Shown: positions 9,916-20,413 of the stretch, one piece after another
Layout: every line of letters starts with the position of its first letter
Numbering within the stretch: position 1 is the stretch's first letter
DNA from: Psychrobacter sp. JCM 18901
Lineage (GTDB): Bacteria > Pseudomonadota > Gammaproteobacteria > Pseudomonadales > Moraxellaceae
Assembly: GCF_000586435.1 (NCBI RefSeq)
Contig: NZ_BAWH01000004.1
Location: 1-64,000, forward strand
Direction of reading: 5' to 3'
DNA length: 64,000 nt
The notes under the pieces: model-generated
Database searches by the model: none
What the model was told of the DNA's origin: nothing
What the model saw: the letters and a program-made list of their open reading frames with translations, nothing else
Position numbers and translations under genes: made by a program

Positions 9916-11647
9916 ATGAGTACCAGTACTTCTAGCAATACCGCGCCATTATGGCAAGCCACTTACGACCAATACGGCCTAGACAATCATTTGAATGTAT
10001 TGGAAGGTAAGCAAAATCTGATTGACTTACTGCAACCAAAGATTGAGCAACATAGTGAATTTCCAGCTTTTAGTATGGGTGCGGCGTCGCTCACTTTTGG
10101 ACAGTTAAACATTGCTAGTCGACGTTTCGCTGCTTTTTTTACAAGCGCAAGGTATTGAGAAGGGCGATCGCATAGCGGTACAACTGCCAAATATACTGCA
10201 GTATGCCGTGGTACTGTTGGGTTGCCTACGTGCAGGTGTGGTATTGGTCAATGTCAATCCCATGTATACCCAATATGAATTGGCACATCAGCTCACTGAC
10301 GCTCAAGCCTGTGGTCTAATTGTGCTAGATGGTATGAGCACTGCTTATGAGCAATTAGATGACACAGTCAAAGCGCAGTTAAAATGGGTGGTCAGATGTT
10401 CCATTGATCTTAGCATTGCTGATAACGACATTGCCTTGCTCAGTCAAATTGGCACAGCACAATCTGCGAACGCAGATGAGCAAACACATGCCTCGACCAA
10501 ATCATCAAATGAGTCATCACAGCACAACATAATGTTTGCACATATTATGCAGGCCTATGATGCAGAAGCGTTTAAAGCCGTTACGATTGTACGTGAAGAT
10601 TTGGCCCTACTGCAATATACAGGCGGTACGACTGGCAAGCCAAAAGGCGCCATGCTAACTCATTATAATGTCATGGCCAATGTCTGCCAGTGCTACGCGA
10701 TGTTTGGTAAAACGATTGAAGCCAATCGTAGCGAGCAGATTAAAATACTTAATCCCTTACCGCTTTATCATATTTTTTCGTTTACGGTCTGCGGCTTGCT
10801 AGGTCTTTATGGCGGCTGGGAAGATATATTGGTCACTAATCCACGTGATATCGATGGTTTAGTGAATACCATTGAACAGCACGGACCTCATGTTATCCCT
10901 TCAGTGAATACATTATTCATTGGCATGCTGCATCATCCAAAATTCGCTAGTCTAGATTTTAGTCGTTTAGCCTTATCTATCGGTGGCGGCACAGCGATTA
11001 TCAAAGCGGTTTCTGATCAATGGCAGCAAGTGACAGGTATGATTATTAGCGAAGGCTATGGTATGTCTGAGACGGCACCCGTTATTTCTTTCAATCCGTC
11101 TGGCATTACAGAGTTCAATGGTAGCGTCGGACTGCCGCTTGCTTTGACAGATATCCATATCATTGATGAGAATGGGAATACGTGTCCAACAGGTACAAGG
11201 GGTGAGGTCTGTATCAAAGGGCCACAGGTCATGCGCGGTTATTGGCAGCGCGCCAATGCAGATACTTTCACCCCAAATGGCTACTTTAGATCAGGTGATA
11301 TCGGCGTAATGAATGATGAGGGGTTTTTGACACTCGTCGACCGTAAAAAGGACATGATACTGGTATCAGGATTTAACGTATATCCCAATGAAGTAGAGGC
11401 TTCATTGACTGAACATCCCAAAGTGCTCGAAGTCGCTGTAGTCGGGGTGGCAGATGACCATAGCGGAGAAGTACCAAAAGCATTTGTGGTCAAAAAAGAT
11501 GCGAATCTCACCGTAGAAGAGCTACAAGACTTTGCGAGTAAGCGCCTAACTGGCTATAAGCGTCCACAGTCCTATGAGTTTATCGATGAGCTACCTAAGA
11601 CTGCTGTTGGCAAAATTTTGCGTAAAGAACTGAACTGCGATAAGTGA
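9916..11647 (+). CDS. Long-chain fatty-acid--CoA ligase (AMP-forming), frame broken at 10134-10140
   Basis: An ANL-superfamily acyl-CoA ligase that activates fatty acids to acyl-CoA via an acyl-adenylate. The AMP-binding signature YTGGTTGKPKGAM is present, with SEGYGMSETAPV, the adenylate-binding YFRSGDIG, DRKKDMILVSGFNVYP and the C-terminal catalytic lysine in PKTAVGKILRKEL. The first 80 residues end in the wrong frame at a T7 run; with T6 they read RRFAAFLQAQGIEKGDR and join to about 576 residues. Residues near 180 contain a low-complexity Ser/Thr/Asn insertion. It may be a FadD paralogue; a second family member is at 35064. A palindromic terminator follows. Confidence 0.9.
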
Positions 11648-11698
11648 GCAGTGTATTTCACTTATAAGAGTGACATCGAGATAATTCTTAAAATAAAC

Positions 11699-11738
11699 AA
11701 AAACAGGGCTGCTATTTTTAGCAGCCCTGTTTTTGTTT
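11699..11738. terminator. Bidirectional Rho-independent terminator
   Basis: A perfect stem ACAGGGCTGCT with AGCAGCCCTGT, flanked by A- and T-rich runs, lies between the convergent acyl-CoA ligase and the Mpo1-like gene. Confidence 0.9.
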
Positions 11739-11763
11739 ATTTAACTTATATGACGACTAAACG

Positions 11764-12135
11764 TTATCTTGTTTTATCAAACTTGCGATCTCTCAAGCTA
11801 AGATTGCCTCGTAGCACATCGCTATACATACGAAAATCACTGACAAAGCTTTTCAATGGAAACTTAAAAGAAGCGGGTTTGTTTTTTTCAAAGAAAAAGT
11901 GTCCAACCCATGCACAGGCATATCCAGCAGCAATACCCTTTACCAAAGGTTTGGCTGAGCCAGTTTTGACAGACTTTGCCAGTCCTAATAAGCCAAAACT
12001 ACTGCCTGCGAAATGTAGGCGGCGACAGGCCATGTTTTGATGCTCATCTAAGTAAAAATCATAAAATGCCTGTTTGGGCGAGTTTTCAGTTTTTACCATG
12101 TCTTTTTTTAGCGCTACTGATGGGGGTTTCAGCAT
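11764..12135 (-). CDS. Mpo1-like (DUF962) membrane protein
   Basis: A 123-residue protein of the DUF962/Mpo1 family. Characteristic features are FYDFYLDEHQN near the N-terminus, RRLHFAGSSFGL, a small hydrophobic segment GIAAGYACAWVGHFFFEKNKPASF, and a C-terminal FVSDFRMYSDV. The conserved histidines (EHQN, LHF, GHF) match those that bind Fe2+ in the yeast dioxygenase Mpo1, which shortens 2-hydroxy fatty acids by alpha-oxidation. Whether the bacterial protein does this is not established. It is probably an inner-membrane protein and lies alone on the minus strand. Confidence 0.8.
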   Translation of the reverse strand: MLKPPSVALKKDMVKTENSPKQAFYDFYLDEHQNMACRRLHFAGSSFGLLGLAKSVKTGSAKPLVKGIAAGYACAWVGHFFFEKNKPASFKFPLKSFVSDFRMYSDVLRGNLSLRDRKFDKTR

Positions 12136-12604
12136 TTTGGGTTGCGTCTTTTGTCGTGGTCTGATTCATATGACTAGCTTCCTTGCTGGTGAGGTTGATA
12201 ACTACTAATTGCGGATGATTTTTAACCGATTAGTTGGTGGCTTTTGAAGTAAGTGATACGGATAAAAATTCTGTAAATAACGGTTTTTTATCATGATATT
12301 GATAGCTTTCAATGTAGCAAACCGATATACGTAACACAAGCGCTAGATGCTGAGTCGATACCTGTCAGCTCATAGGGTGGTCTCCGATGTTCCCGCTATA
12401 GTTTTGCATCGCTTGCGAGTGTTTAGCATAAATGCTTTAATGACAAAATTGCCCTGGTTTTTGTGGTTACTACTTTTTTTCTATACATGTGATTTTATAA
12501 CTATATAGCACGTGATTTTGGTAAACTATCCACTCTCTCTAACACGGTGACAACTTGTCCTATGCCTATTGACTACCTTACGAATCCGCAATTGGCGATG
12601 ATGA
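12136..12604. other. Divergent intergenic region, no gene seen
   Basis: It separates the Mpo1-like gene and ppx. I see no convincing RNA gene, repeat or terminator. A short out-of-frame ATG stretch at 12562-12604 (MPIDYLTNPQLAMMN) runs into ppx and may be the true start of that gene if one base has been lost. Confidence 0.4.
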
Positions 12605-14125
12605 ATGATGGCAGCCATCGATATTGGTTCCAACAGTTTCCATTTAGCTATTGCTCGTCTTGACCACGGGGAAGTGCGAAAAGTAGTCTCGATGTCTGAA
12701 AAGGTACAGCTCGCCGCCGGTCTGGACGAAAATAATATTCTAAGTGCAGCCGCTGAGCAGCGGGGTCTTGATTGTTTAAGCCGCTTTGTGGCGCGTTTGG
12801 ATTCAGTACCACCAGAGCGTATTCGTGTGGTCGCGACTAATGCGCTGCGTCAAGCCAAAAACGCCAACGACTTTATTTCCCGTGCCAATAAAATCTTGCC
12901 AAAACCTATTGAGATTATTGCGGGCCGCGAAGAGGCGCGATTGATTTATTTGGGCGTCTCGCATACCAACGAGAGTAGTGATAAACGCTTGGTTATGGAT
13001 ATTGGCGGTGGTTCGACAGAGTTTATTATTGGTCAAAATTTTGATCCATTATTGACTGAAAGCTTACAAATGGGCTGCGTTTCTTTTACCCAAAAATTCT
13101 TCGCTGATGGTCTGATTACTAAAGAAGCTTTTAATAGTGCGATTTCAGGTGCACGCAAAGAAGTCTTAGCGATTAATGGTCGCTATCAAAAGACAGGCTG
13201 GAGCAGTGTGGTTGGTTCAAGCGGTACGATTAAAGCGGTGCGTAATGTCCTAGTGTCAAAGGGTTGGGCCGATGAGCAAGAACGCATTACCTATAAAGGT
13301 GTCAAAAAGTTAGAGAAATTGCTGATCAAGATTGGCAATATCGATGATATCGAGTTAGAAGGCGTCAAAGAACATCGTAAAGCTGTATTTCCTGCTGGTG
13401 TGGCAGTACTGCGTGCAGTAATGAAAGTATTAGGCGTTGAAACCATTACCTACTCAGATGGTGCGTTACGTGAAGGCGTTATGTACGATATGCTTGGCCG
13501 TTTTGCTAGTGAAGATGTGCGTGACCGCAGTGTATTGGCGTTAATCAAGCGTTATTCAGGAGACAAAAAGCAAGCCAAGCAAGTGGTGAAAACCAGCCGT
13601 CATTTATTTGAACAAGTAAAAGACAAGCTTGCGCTGTCCAATGATGATTGCGACTTGCTCAGACGTGCTGCTTTCTTGCATGAGATAGGGCTGGCAATCA
13701 GTCATAGTAGTTATCACAAGCACAGTGCGTATTTACTTGAATACTCTGATATTCCAGGATTTTCGCAAGTTGATCAAAAACGCATGGCGCAGTTGATGCT
13801 CAATCATCGCCGCAAGCTCAAAGCCGATATGCTAGAGCAGACTTGTCAGATTGGCGGTGATCAGTTGGTTTATCTCTGCTTATTGTTGCGCCTCGCCGTA
13901 CTGGCACATCATAGCCGCAGTGATTACGCGCTACCAGAGCTAGAATTAAAGGTAGTCGCTGAAAACAGTTGGCAAATTACCTTAGCGGATAGCAGTGAAC
14001 ATTATGCGTTCTTGCTCGCAGACTTGCGTACTGAGATTGACCAGTTTGCTAAATGGGGCGTACAGCTTAGTGTGATTGAAGCTCAAGAGGCTGAGACTCC
14101 AGAGGTTGAGCAGTTACCATTGTAA
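12605..14125 (+). CDS. ppx: Exopolyphosphatase / Ppx-GppA family phosphatase
   Basis: An ASKHA-fold phosphatase hydrolysing polyphosphate end groups or pppGpp. The N-terminal phosphate-binding motif AAIDIGSNSFHLAI is present, followed by VVATNALRQAKN, the catalytic IAGREEARLIYLGV and the second glycine loop MDIGGGSTEFIIG. The C-terminal region carries an HD-like domain, LHEIGLAISHSSYHKHSAYLL. The 506 residues match normal Ppx length. The ATGATG start follows directly after a stop codon and has no clear ribosome site. An upstream ATG at 12562 in another frame could provide an N-terminal extension. Cytoplasmic; monocistronic as far as visible. Confidence 0.9.
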   Translation: MMAAIDIGSNSFHLAIARLDHGEVRKVVSMSEKVQLAAGLDENNILSAAAEQRGLDCLSRFVARLDSVPPERIRVVATNALRQAKNANDFISRANKILPKPIEIIAGREEARLIYLGVSHTNESSDKRLVMDIGGGSTEFIIGQNFDPLLTESLQMGCVSFTQKFFADGLITKEAFNSAISGARKEVLAINGRYQKTGWSSVVGSSGTIKAVRNVLVSKGWADEQERITYKGVKKLEKLLIKIGNIDDIELEGVKEHRKAVFPAGVAVLRAVMKVLGVETITYSDGALREGVMYDMLGRFASEDVRDRSVLALIKRYSGDKKQAKQVVKTSRHLFEQVKDKLALSNDDCDLLRRAAFLHEIGLAISHSSYHKHSAYLLEYSDIPGFSQVDQKRMAQLMLNHRRKLKADMLEQTCQIGGDQLVYLCLLLRLAVLAHHSRSDYALPELELKVVAENSWQITLADSSEHYAFLLADLRTEIDQFAKWGVQLSVIEAQEAETPEVEQLPL

Positions 14126-14302
14126 GTACCGGGTTAAAGATTAACGTAACAAAAGCGGCGTTGTCGATAATGTCATGCTATTTAAGATGTGCTACTATAG
14201 CTCCTATTGAGTTTACAACTGTACTTTCATTATCTGAATACGGATAACGATATTATTCTTAAACATAAATACATTAAGTATAATTATTAAAGGGAAGCGT
14301 CT

Positions 14303-15104
14303 ATGAGCACTGTCTGGGATAGTGTGCAGCTTGCACGACACGCCAAGCGTCCATTATTTATGGACTATGTTAATCAGCTTTTTACCGAATTTGACGAGTT
14401 GCATGGCGACCGTGCTTTTGCCGATGACAAAGCCATTCTAGGTGGTCTTGCACGTTTTGATGGTCAGCCTGTGATGGTAATTGGTCAGCATCGTGGTCGT
14501 AGCACCCGTGAGCGTATTGCTCATAACTTTGGTATGGCCAATCCTGAAGGCTATCGCAAAGTGATTCGTTTGGTCAAAATGGCTGAGCGCTTTAACATTC
14601 CAGTGATGACCTTTGTGGATACCCAAGGTGCTTATCCTGGTATTGGCGCAGAAGAGCGCGGACAGGCGCAAGCGATTGCAGAAAGCATCGCTGTGTTTTC
14701 TAGTCTGAAAGTGCCTGTGATTGTGACTATCATTGGTGAAGGTGGCTCAGGCGGCGCATTGGCAATTGGTTGGTGATAAAGTAAATATGCTACAAAATAG
14801 CATTTACTCAGTGATCTCGCCAGAAGGCTGTGCTTCTATCCTCTGGAAAACCGCTGAGAAAGCACAAGATGCTAGTGAAGCGCTAAAACTAAACGCCATT
14901 AACCTTTATCAAATGGGTTTGATTGACGCTGTCATCGAAGAAGGCGAGGGCGCACATGTGCAGCCACAACCTGTAATGAATGCCTTAAAAGCATTAATCA
15001 CTGAACAGCTCGATGAAATTAAAGACTTAGATCCTCAAGAGCGTTGTGAGCTACGTTATGAAAAGCTAAAGTCTTTCAATTCAGAAGTGATGCTGCCTGC
15101 TTAA
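14303..15104 (+). CDS. accA: Acetyl-CoA carboxylase carboxyltransferase subunit alpha, frame broken near 14774
   Basis: Transfers the carboxyl group from carboxybiotin to acetyl-CoA, with AccD, in fatty-acid synthesis. Recognised by [47 protein letters not shown] and [14 protein letters not shown]. The frame is lost directly after GGALAIG, where VGDKVNML is expected and appears in the next frame; about two bases are missing. Reconstructed length is about 267 residues. The N-terminus begins at [13 protein letters not shown], without the roughly 50-residue leading segment of E. coli AccA; as I recall, other Moraxellaceae have the same short form. AAAGGG precedes the start. Confidence 0.93.
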
Positions 15105-15189
15105 TTGGTTGTTATGGCGCTTTCGTTAAGTCACTATTATTAATAATGGGCTTTTCATATTAGAGCCTGAGTCTTAGTGCTAAAATAAA

Positions 15190-15217
15190 AACGTGTCATT
15201 TAATGGCACGTTTTTTA
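15190..15217 (+). terminator. Rho-independent terminator of accA
   Basis: An imperfect stem ACGTGTCATT with AATGGCACGT, followed by T6, about 85 nt beyond the accA stop. Confidence 0.75.
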
Positions 15218-15266
15218 TGGCTGTTAGTATATAAAGCATCTAACGTAACTAAGAATAAGGCTGAAT

Positions 15267-16853
15267 ATGACCAGCAGCGCAATCATCTCGCATCCTATTA
15301 AACCAATTGCTGATTTGCCAGTTGATGAGACACTAGAAACCGCCTTATTGAACAGTATGTCTGAGTATAGTGATCAGTTGCATGGTCGCCGTCTTTGGCT
15401 GGCATGTAGTGGTGGACGTGATTCATTGGCACTTGCAGCGCTGTGTGTGCAGCTCTACCGACAAGGTAAATTGCCATGTCTGCCGCAGCTGTTACATGTC
15501 GATCATGGGTTACAGTCGGATAGTTGGCATTGGGCTAAGCATGTTGCCAACTGGGCGCAAGCGCAGCAGATACCTTGTCGCATTTTACAGGCACAAGTGA
15601 ACGGACATGATGAGCAGGCCGCTCGGCAAGCACGCTATAATGTTATGCGAGCTCATATCAATCAAGACGATGTATTGCTATTAGCGCATCACGCTGATGA
15701 CCAAGCCGAAACGGTATTGATGCGGCTCATTCAAGGCGCTGGAGTCAATGGTCTCTCTGGTATGCAGCCATGGCGAGTGCAAACACAGGGCGTACAGTAC
15801 AATATCCTGTGGCGACCTTGGCTCACGATACGACGAGTCACTATTAGCGCCTACGCCAAGCGCTTAGAGCTGCCTTATATAGATGATCCTACCAATGACA
15901 GCGGCGACAACGTACGTAGTGGGCTACGCTGCGATATCATGCCAATACTGGCTACATACAATCCTAATGTTATTGATAATATTGCTCGCAGCGCTCAGCT
16001 GTTAAGTGATGCACAGGATACAATCAATTCTCAAGCTATGCAGGATGTGCAGCAGACAGAAAATACAGACCTGCAACTTTTACCCGCACAGCGCGTACTA
16101 GATATCAATGCGTTGCAAAAGCTACCCATGTATCGTCAGCGGCAATTATTGCACTATTGGCTCGGTCAAGATGAGCCGTTACCACCTGCTAAGCAACTCG
16201 TCGATGATGTGCTAACTCTCAGCCAACGTGACGACCAAGATCATCAGACAGAACTGTTTTGGCAAGGTCGTAAGGCATCTTATACCATTCGCCGCTATCG
16301 TCAGCAGCTCTATCGTATGAGTAGCGGGTGGCTGTCTTGGCTGAAGTTACCACTGACCGAGCAGGTGCTGCCACTATCCAGACTGACCTTATCTAGTAAC
16401 TTATCTAGTCATTCAGCTAATAATTTAACATCACTCACCATACGTAGCAGTGATCGTTATACTTGGCAGTTGCAAGTAAAAGCAGATGCGCTGGTACGAT
16501 TGTTAGAAAATAGTGCGGGCGGTATAGCACAGCAGGCAGTGTTAAAAATAGCACCGTTAGACCGTAAGCAACGGTTAAAAACTAAGATGGCTGCGCGTCC
16601 ACAAGCAGGAAAAAAACTGTATCAAACGCTTGGGATTCCACTATGGCTACGAGGAAGCTTGGTTGTGGTTAGCATTACCTTTATAAATGAATTCGAAGAT
16701 GGAAATGATATACAAACTGATATCCCTCTATTACTAGCGTCACCATTTGAGAGTTGGCTCTTGAGTTCTGAGCAGACGGGTAACGATACCGATAGCGATG
16801 CTAAAAGCAATCAATTGGCTGAGTACATTGCAAGTGAGCTTAGTCTAAAATAA
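15267..16853 (+). CDS. tilS: tRNA(Ile)-lysidine synthase
   Basis: Modifies C34 of the CAU anticodon of tRNA-Ile2 to lysidine, changing codon and amino-acid identity; essential in most bacteria. The PP-loop ATP-binding motif LACSGGRDSLALAA lies near residue 45, followed by LHVDHGLQ, AHHADDQAETVLMRL and YIDDPTNDSGDNVRSGLR, all typical TilS blocks. At 528 residues it is about 100 longer than the E. coli enzyme, with a Ser/Asn-rich stretch near 380-395. The C-terminal TilS domain contains QAGKKLYQTLGIPLWLRG, including an intact coding A7 run. Transcribed alone. Confidence 0.92.
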   Translation: MTSSAIISHPIKPIADLPVDETLETALLNSMSEYSDQLHGRRLWLACSGGRDSLALAALCVQLYRQGKLPCLPQLLHVDHGLQSDSWHWAKHVANWAQAQQIPCRILQAQVNGHDEQAARQARYNVMRAHINQDDVLLLAHHADDQAETVLMRLIQGAGVNGLSGMQPWRVQTQGVQYNILWRPWLTIRRVTISAYAKRLELPYIDDPTNDSGDNVRSGLRCDIMPILATYNPNVIDNIARSAQLLSDAQDTINSQAMQDVQQTENTDLQLLPAQRVLDINALQKLPMYRQRQLLHYWLGQDEPLPPAKQLVDDVLTLSQRDDQDHQTELFWQGRKASYTIRRYRQQLYRMSSGWLSWLKLPLTEQVLPLSRLTLSSNLSSHSANNLTSLTIRSSDRYTWQLQVKADALVRLLENSAGGIAQQAVLKIAPLDRKQRLKTKMAARPQAGKKLYQTLGIPLWLRGSLVVVSITFINEFEDGNDIQTDIPLLLASPFESWLLSSEQTGNDTDSDAKSNQLAEYIASELSLK

Positions 16854-17030
16854 AAAGTGTCAAAAGTTTAATATCCGTTGGCTGACTCATTGATTTTTAT
16901 CAGGTTGATGTCAGGCGTGACATTTTGAATTTATCAAACGGTAATAGTGGCAGTATGATAAACTGAGTGTCATTTTACATATCAGTATGTTAAGTTGAAT
17001 ACCTTTGAATTTTGTGACTAGGAGACAAGT

Positions 17031-17863
17031 ATGTCGGTATTAGATAATAAAAAAATCAGTTTTATTGGTGGCGGAAACATGGCACAAGCGCTCATTAGCG
17101 GGCTTGTGGGTTGCGGCATCAAACCAAATCTAATCACGGTCGCCGATCCTAGCAGCGATGCACGTGAGCAATTAGCCGCCAAAGGTCTAAATACTGTTGA
17201 TCCAATGGCTGATCCAAAGTCTGCTGTGATCGGTGCGGATATCGTGGTGCTAGCAGTCAAACCACAAATGATGAAGGTGGTCGTTGGTGCTTTTGCTGAT
17301 GTGCTAGACAATCAATTGGTCATTTCAGTGGCGGCAGGCTTGTCGACTGATCTTTTATCAAACATGTTGGGCGGCTATAGCAATATCGTCCGTGCAATGC
17401 CAAACACGCCTTCTATGATTCAAATGGGTGCGACTGGCTTTATGGTACAGATAACATTTCAGCAGAACAGAAGCAGCTAGCAACGGCCGTTATGGAAGCC
17501 TCAGGTTTGGTCATGTGGGTTGATGACGAAGAACATATGCATGCGGTCACAGCCGTATCAGGTTCAGCGCCAGCGTATATGTTTTACTTCATTGAATCGA
17601 TGGTCGATGGGGCAGTTGCATTAGGGTTAGATAAAGAACAAGCCTCAGCACTTGCTATGCAGACCATGTTAGGTGCTGCAAAAATGGCGATGAACAGTGA
17701 TGATGCGCCAGCTGAGTTACGCCGTAAAGTGACTTCACCGAACGGTACTACTCAGGCAGCGGTCGAGTCAATGCAAGCAAATGAGATTGGTCGTCAAATC
17801 AGCGAGGCCATGCAAGCTTGCTATGATCGTAGCCAAGCGTTAAGTGAAGAGATGAGTAAGTAA
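17031..17863 (+). CDS. proC: Pyrroline-5-carboxylate reductase, frame broken near 17445
   Basis: The last step of proline synthesis, reducing 1-pyrroline-5-carboxylate with NAD(P)H. The Rossmann motif SFIGGGNMAQALI is at the start, with VLAVKPQMM and RAMPNTPSMIQMGATG in the middle. The second part has TAVSGSAPAYMFYFIESMVDGAV and the conserved C-terminal KVTSPNGTTQAAVESM. The frame breaks after GFMV: adding one base before ACAGATAAC gives TDNISAEQKQL and a protein of about 277 residues, the normal length. A coding A7 run near the start is intact. yggT follows, as in many gammaproteobacteria. Confidence 0.92.
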
Positions 17864-17982
17864 ACACTGACAAGGTGTGCTGTGAGTCACCACTGACGAC
17901 ACACCTTATGTAATCATCAGCATCTGATAATGACATTTGTCATCCTAGAATCTGTTAATAATGTCACATTGAGTAGCACTTC

Positions 17983-18552
17983 ATGAACAACATGTTATTT
18001 CAAATTTTTGATTTGGTCACCACATTCGCTATGATGCTGGTGTTTATTCGTTTTATGTTGCAGTTTGCAGGGATGGATGCGAGCAATCCGATGATTGCAC
18101 CTGCTTATAAAGCGACGCATATCGTCGATGTGTTCGGGCGTATTTTTCCGACTGTTGCACAGGGTCGTATTAGCATTGCCGCTATCGTGCTGATGTTTTT
18201 GATTCGTCTAATCGACATTTCTGGAAAAGCCGCATTGACGCATAAAGGTATTGCCCCTGTACCGCTATTCTTTACGGGTACGACTAGCTTATTGTTAGAC
18301 TTTTTACGCATGTGTCGCTATTTAGTGATTGGTTCTATTATCGTTAGCTGGATTGTGGTGTTTACCAGATCTGAGCATCCGATTATTGGCATTATTATTA
18401 ATTTGGCTGAGCCTATTTTGGCCCCGTTTCGTCGTATCACGCCGAATTTAGGTATGCTCGACTTATCGCCAATGGTGGCTTTCTTAGCATTTTATTTGCT
18501 GGAGATATTCATCGGTGGTTTGGCCGCGAGTGTGTTGCCAACCTTGGGTTAA
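17983..18552 (+). CDS. yggT: YggT family integral membrane protein
   Basis: A 189-residue inner-membrane protein with two YggT repeats and about four to five hydrophobic segments: FDLVTTFAMMLVFIRFMLQF, ISIAAIVLMFLIRLI, YLVIGSIIVSWIVVF and MVAFLAFYLLEIFIGGLAA. Typical family residues are seen in FIRFMLQFAGMDASNP and EPILAPFRRITPNLGMLD. Function is unknown in most bacteria, with suggested roles in osmotic tolerance and envelope or division complexes. It lies 119 nt downstream of proC, the usual neighbour. An inverted repeat without a T run (17872-17907) separates the two. Confidence 0.9.
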   Translation: MNNMLFQIFDLVTTFAMMLVFIRFMLQFAGMDASNPMIAPAYKATHIVDVFGRIFPTVAQGRISIAAIVLMFLIRLIDISGKAALTHKGIAPVPLFFTGTTSLLLDFLRMCRYLVIGSIIVSWIVVFTRSEHPIIGIIINLAEPILAPFRRITPNLGMLDLSPMVAFLAFYLLEIFIGGLAASVLPTLG

Positions 18553-18580
18553 GTCTAATCAAATTTAAAGACTGTCATAA

Positions 18581-18617
18581 AAAGGCGTTCTATAGAAATA
18601 TAGAGCGCCTTTTTTTA
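18581..18617. terminator. Bidirectional terminator between yggT and thiD
   Basis: The stem AAAGGCG-TCTATA pairs with TATAGA-GCGCCTTT, with one bulge and a GAAA loop, followed by T7 on the plus strand and preceded by an A run. It lies between convergent genes. Confidence 0.85.
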
Positions 18618-18655
18618 TGTCTGCTACTTGGGTAAGCTATTGCTTTGTAAATATT

Positions 18656-19491
<836 letters not shown>

Positions 19492-19698
19492 CTATAGCCA
19501 CCTACTACTAAAAAAATCTATCATAGTCTTATGCTTGTGGATGGGGCATAAAACGGTAGAATGAGTAGACCTAATATTAATAAGCAGTTTGGTCGTTAAA
19601 TTTAGCAATGATATGCCGCAATTTTCCGTATAAAAATGCAATATAAGTACTTATATTTATAATTTTGATAAAAGCCGCATTAAATCTGTAGACAACGC

Positions 19699-19726
19699 TT
19701 GCAATTCGTTTCGGCTTTGTTATAAT
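19699..19726 (+). promoter_or_regulatory. Sigma-70 promoter of tRNA-Ser
   Basis: A TTGCAA -35 element and a perfect TATAAT -10 with 16-bp spacing lie about 78 nt upstream of the mature tRNA. Confidence 0.7.
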
Positions 19727-19803
19727 ACTCGCCCACGACATGAGACGTATTGTTAGCATCAATACTATGTTTATAGAAATTTTATAAATGTCTTGAATCG
19801 TTA

Positions 19804-19892
19804 GGTGAAGTGGGTGAGTGGCTGAAACCAGTTCCCTGCTAAGGAACCATACGTGTAAGCGTATCGAGGTTCGAATCCCTCCTTCACCGCCA
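19804..19892 (+). tRNA. tRNA-Ser (anticodon GCU)
   Basis: A class II tRNA with long variable arm. The acceptor stem GGTGAAG pairs with CTTCACC, the anticodon loop contains CTGCTAA, the T-loop reads GGTTCGAATCC, and an encoded CCA is present. It reads AGC/AGU serine codons. Confidence 0.95.
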
Positions 19893-19988
19893 TTTATTCA
19901 GTTGTTATTAGAGTAATAACGCAATATACTGCGTTAAACATTTTAATAATTAATTCAAAAAAATAATTTTTTTAATTAAAAAAAGATG

Positions 19989-20016
19989 TTGACACAAGCG
20001 ATATTATCTATATAAT
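19989..20016 (+). promoter_or_regulatory. Consensus sigma-70 promoter of tRNA-Arg
   Basis: A perfect TTGACA -35 and perfect TATAAT -10 are spaced 16 bp, about 60 nt upstream of the tRNA-Arg gene. Confidence 0.8.
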
Positions 20017-20074
20017 GACCAACCTAATTTACTGCAAAAGATATTATCTGCGCAGTGGATAAAGTGCAAAATAC

Positions 20075-20151
20075 GCGCCTGTAGCTCAGTTGGATAGAGC
20101 ACTTGGCTACGAACTAAGGGGTCGGGAGTTCGAATCTCTCCAGGCGCACCA
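20075..20151 (+). tRNA. tRNA-Arg (anticodon ACG)
   Basis: A cloverleaf with acceptor GCGCCTG/CAGGCGC, D-arm AGCTCAGTTGGATAGAGC, anticodon loop CTACGAA, T-loop GTTCGAATC and encoded CCA. The ACG anticodon is normally edited to ICG and reads CGU, CGC and CGA. Confidence 0.95.
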
Positions 20152-20194
20152 TTTGCATAATAGCTTAATTTAAGCTGATAAAACATTAAAATAA

Positions 20195-20227
20195 TCGCCT
20201 GTCTTATGACAATTGGCGGTTTTTTTA
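20195..20227 (+). terminator. Rho-independent terminator of tRNA-Arg
   Basis: The interrupted stem CGCC-TGTC with GACA-GGCG is followed by T7, 45 nt past the tRNA. Confidence 0.75.
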
Positions 20228-20295
20228 TGTCTGTAACTTTCACCCTTCTACTTATTTATTCTTCGACCATCTCTTGTATGTAGCATGATTGGACA

Positions 20296-20344
20296 GCCAT
20301 CTACGATTTTAGGCCATCTACGATGTTAAATAGTCATCTAGGAT
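20296..20344. repeat. Three spaced copies of a 12-bp repeat (GCCATCTACGAT)
   Basis: Exact copies start at 20296 and 20313, and a degenerate copy (GTCATCTAGGAT) starts near 20333, giving periods of about 17 and 20 bp. They lie about 70 bp upstream of the RDD gene. They could be regulator-binding repeats or simply a short tandem duplication. Confidence 0.45.
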
Positions 20345-20413
20345 AATGTACGATAGCCCCACCATTTACGGTACAATAGCGTTACTATTCACTGCTTGCT
20401 ATGAGCTTGTACC

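Noticed and set aside
17872-17907. Inverted repeat AAGGTGTG/CACACCTT between proC and yggT as a terminator
   Set aside because: There is no T run after it, so it is not a convincing intrinsic terminator; left as an unexplained hairpin in the yggT entry.
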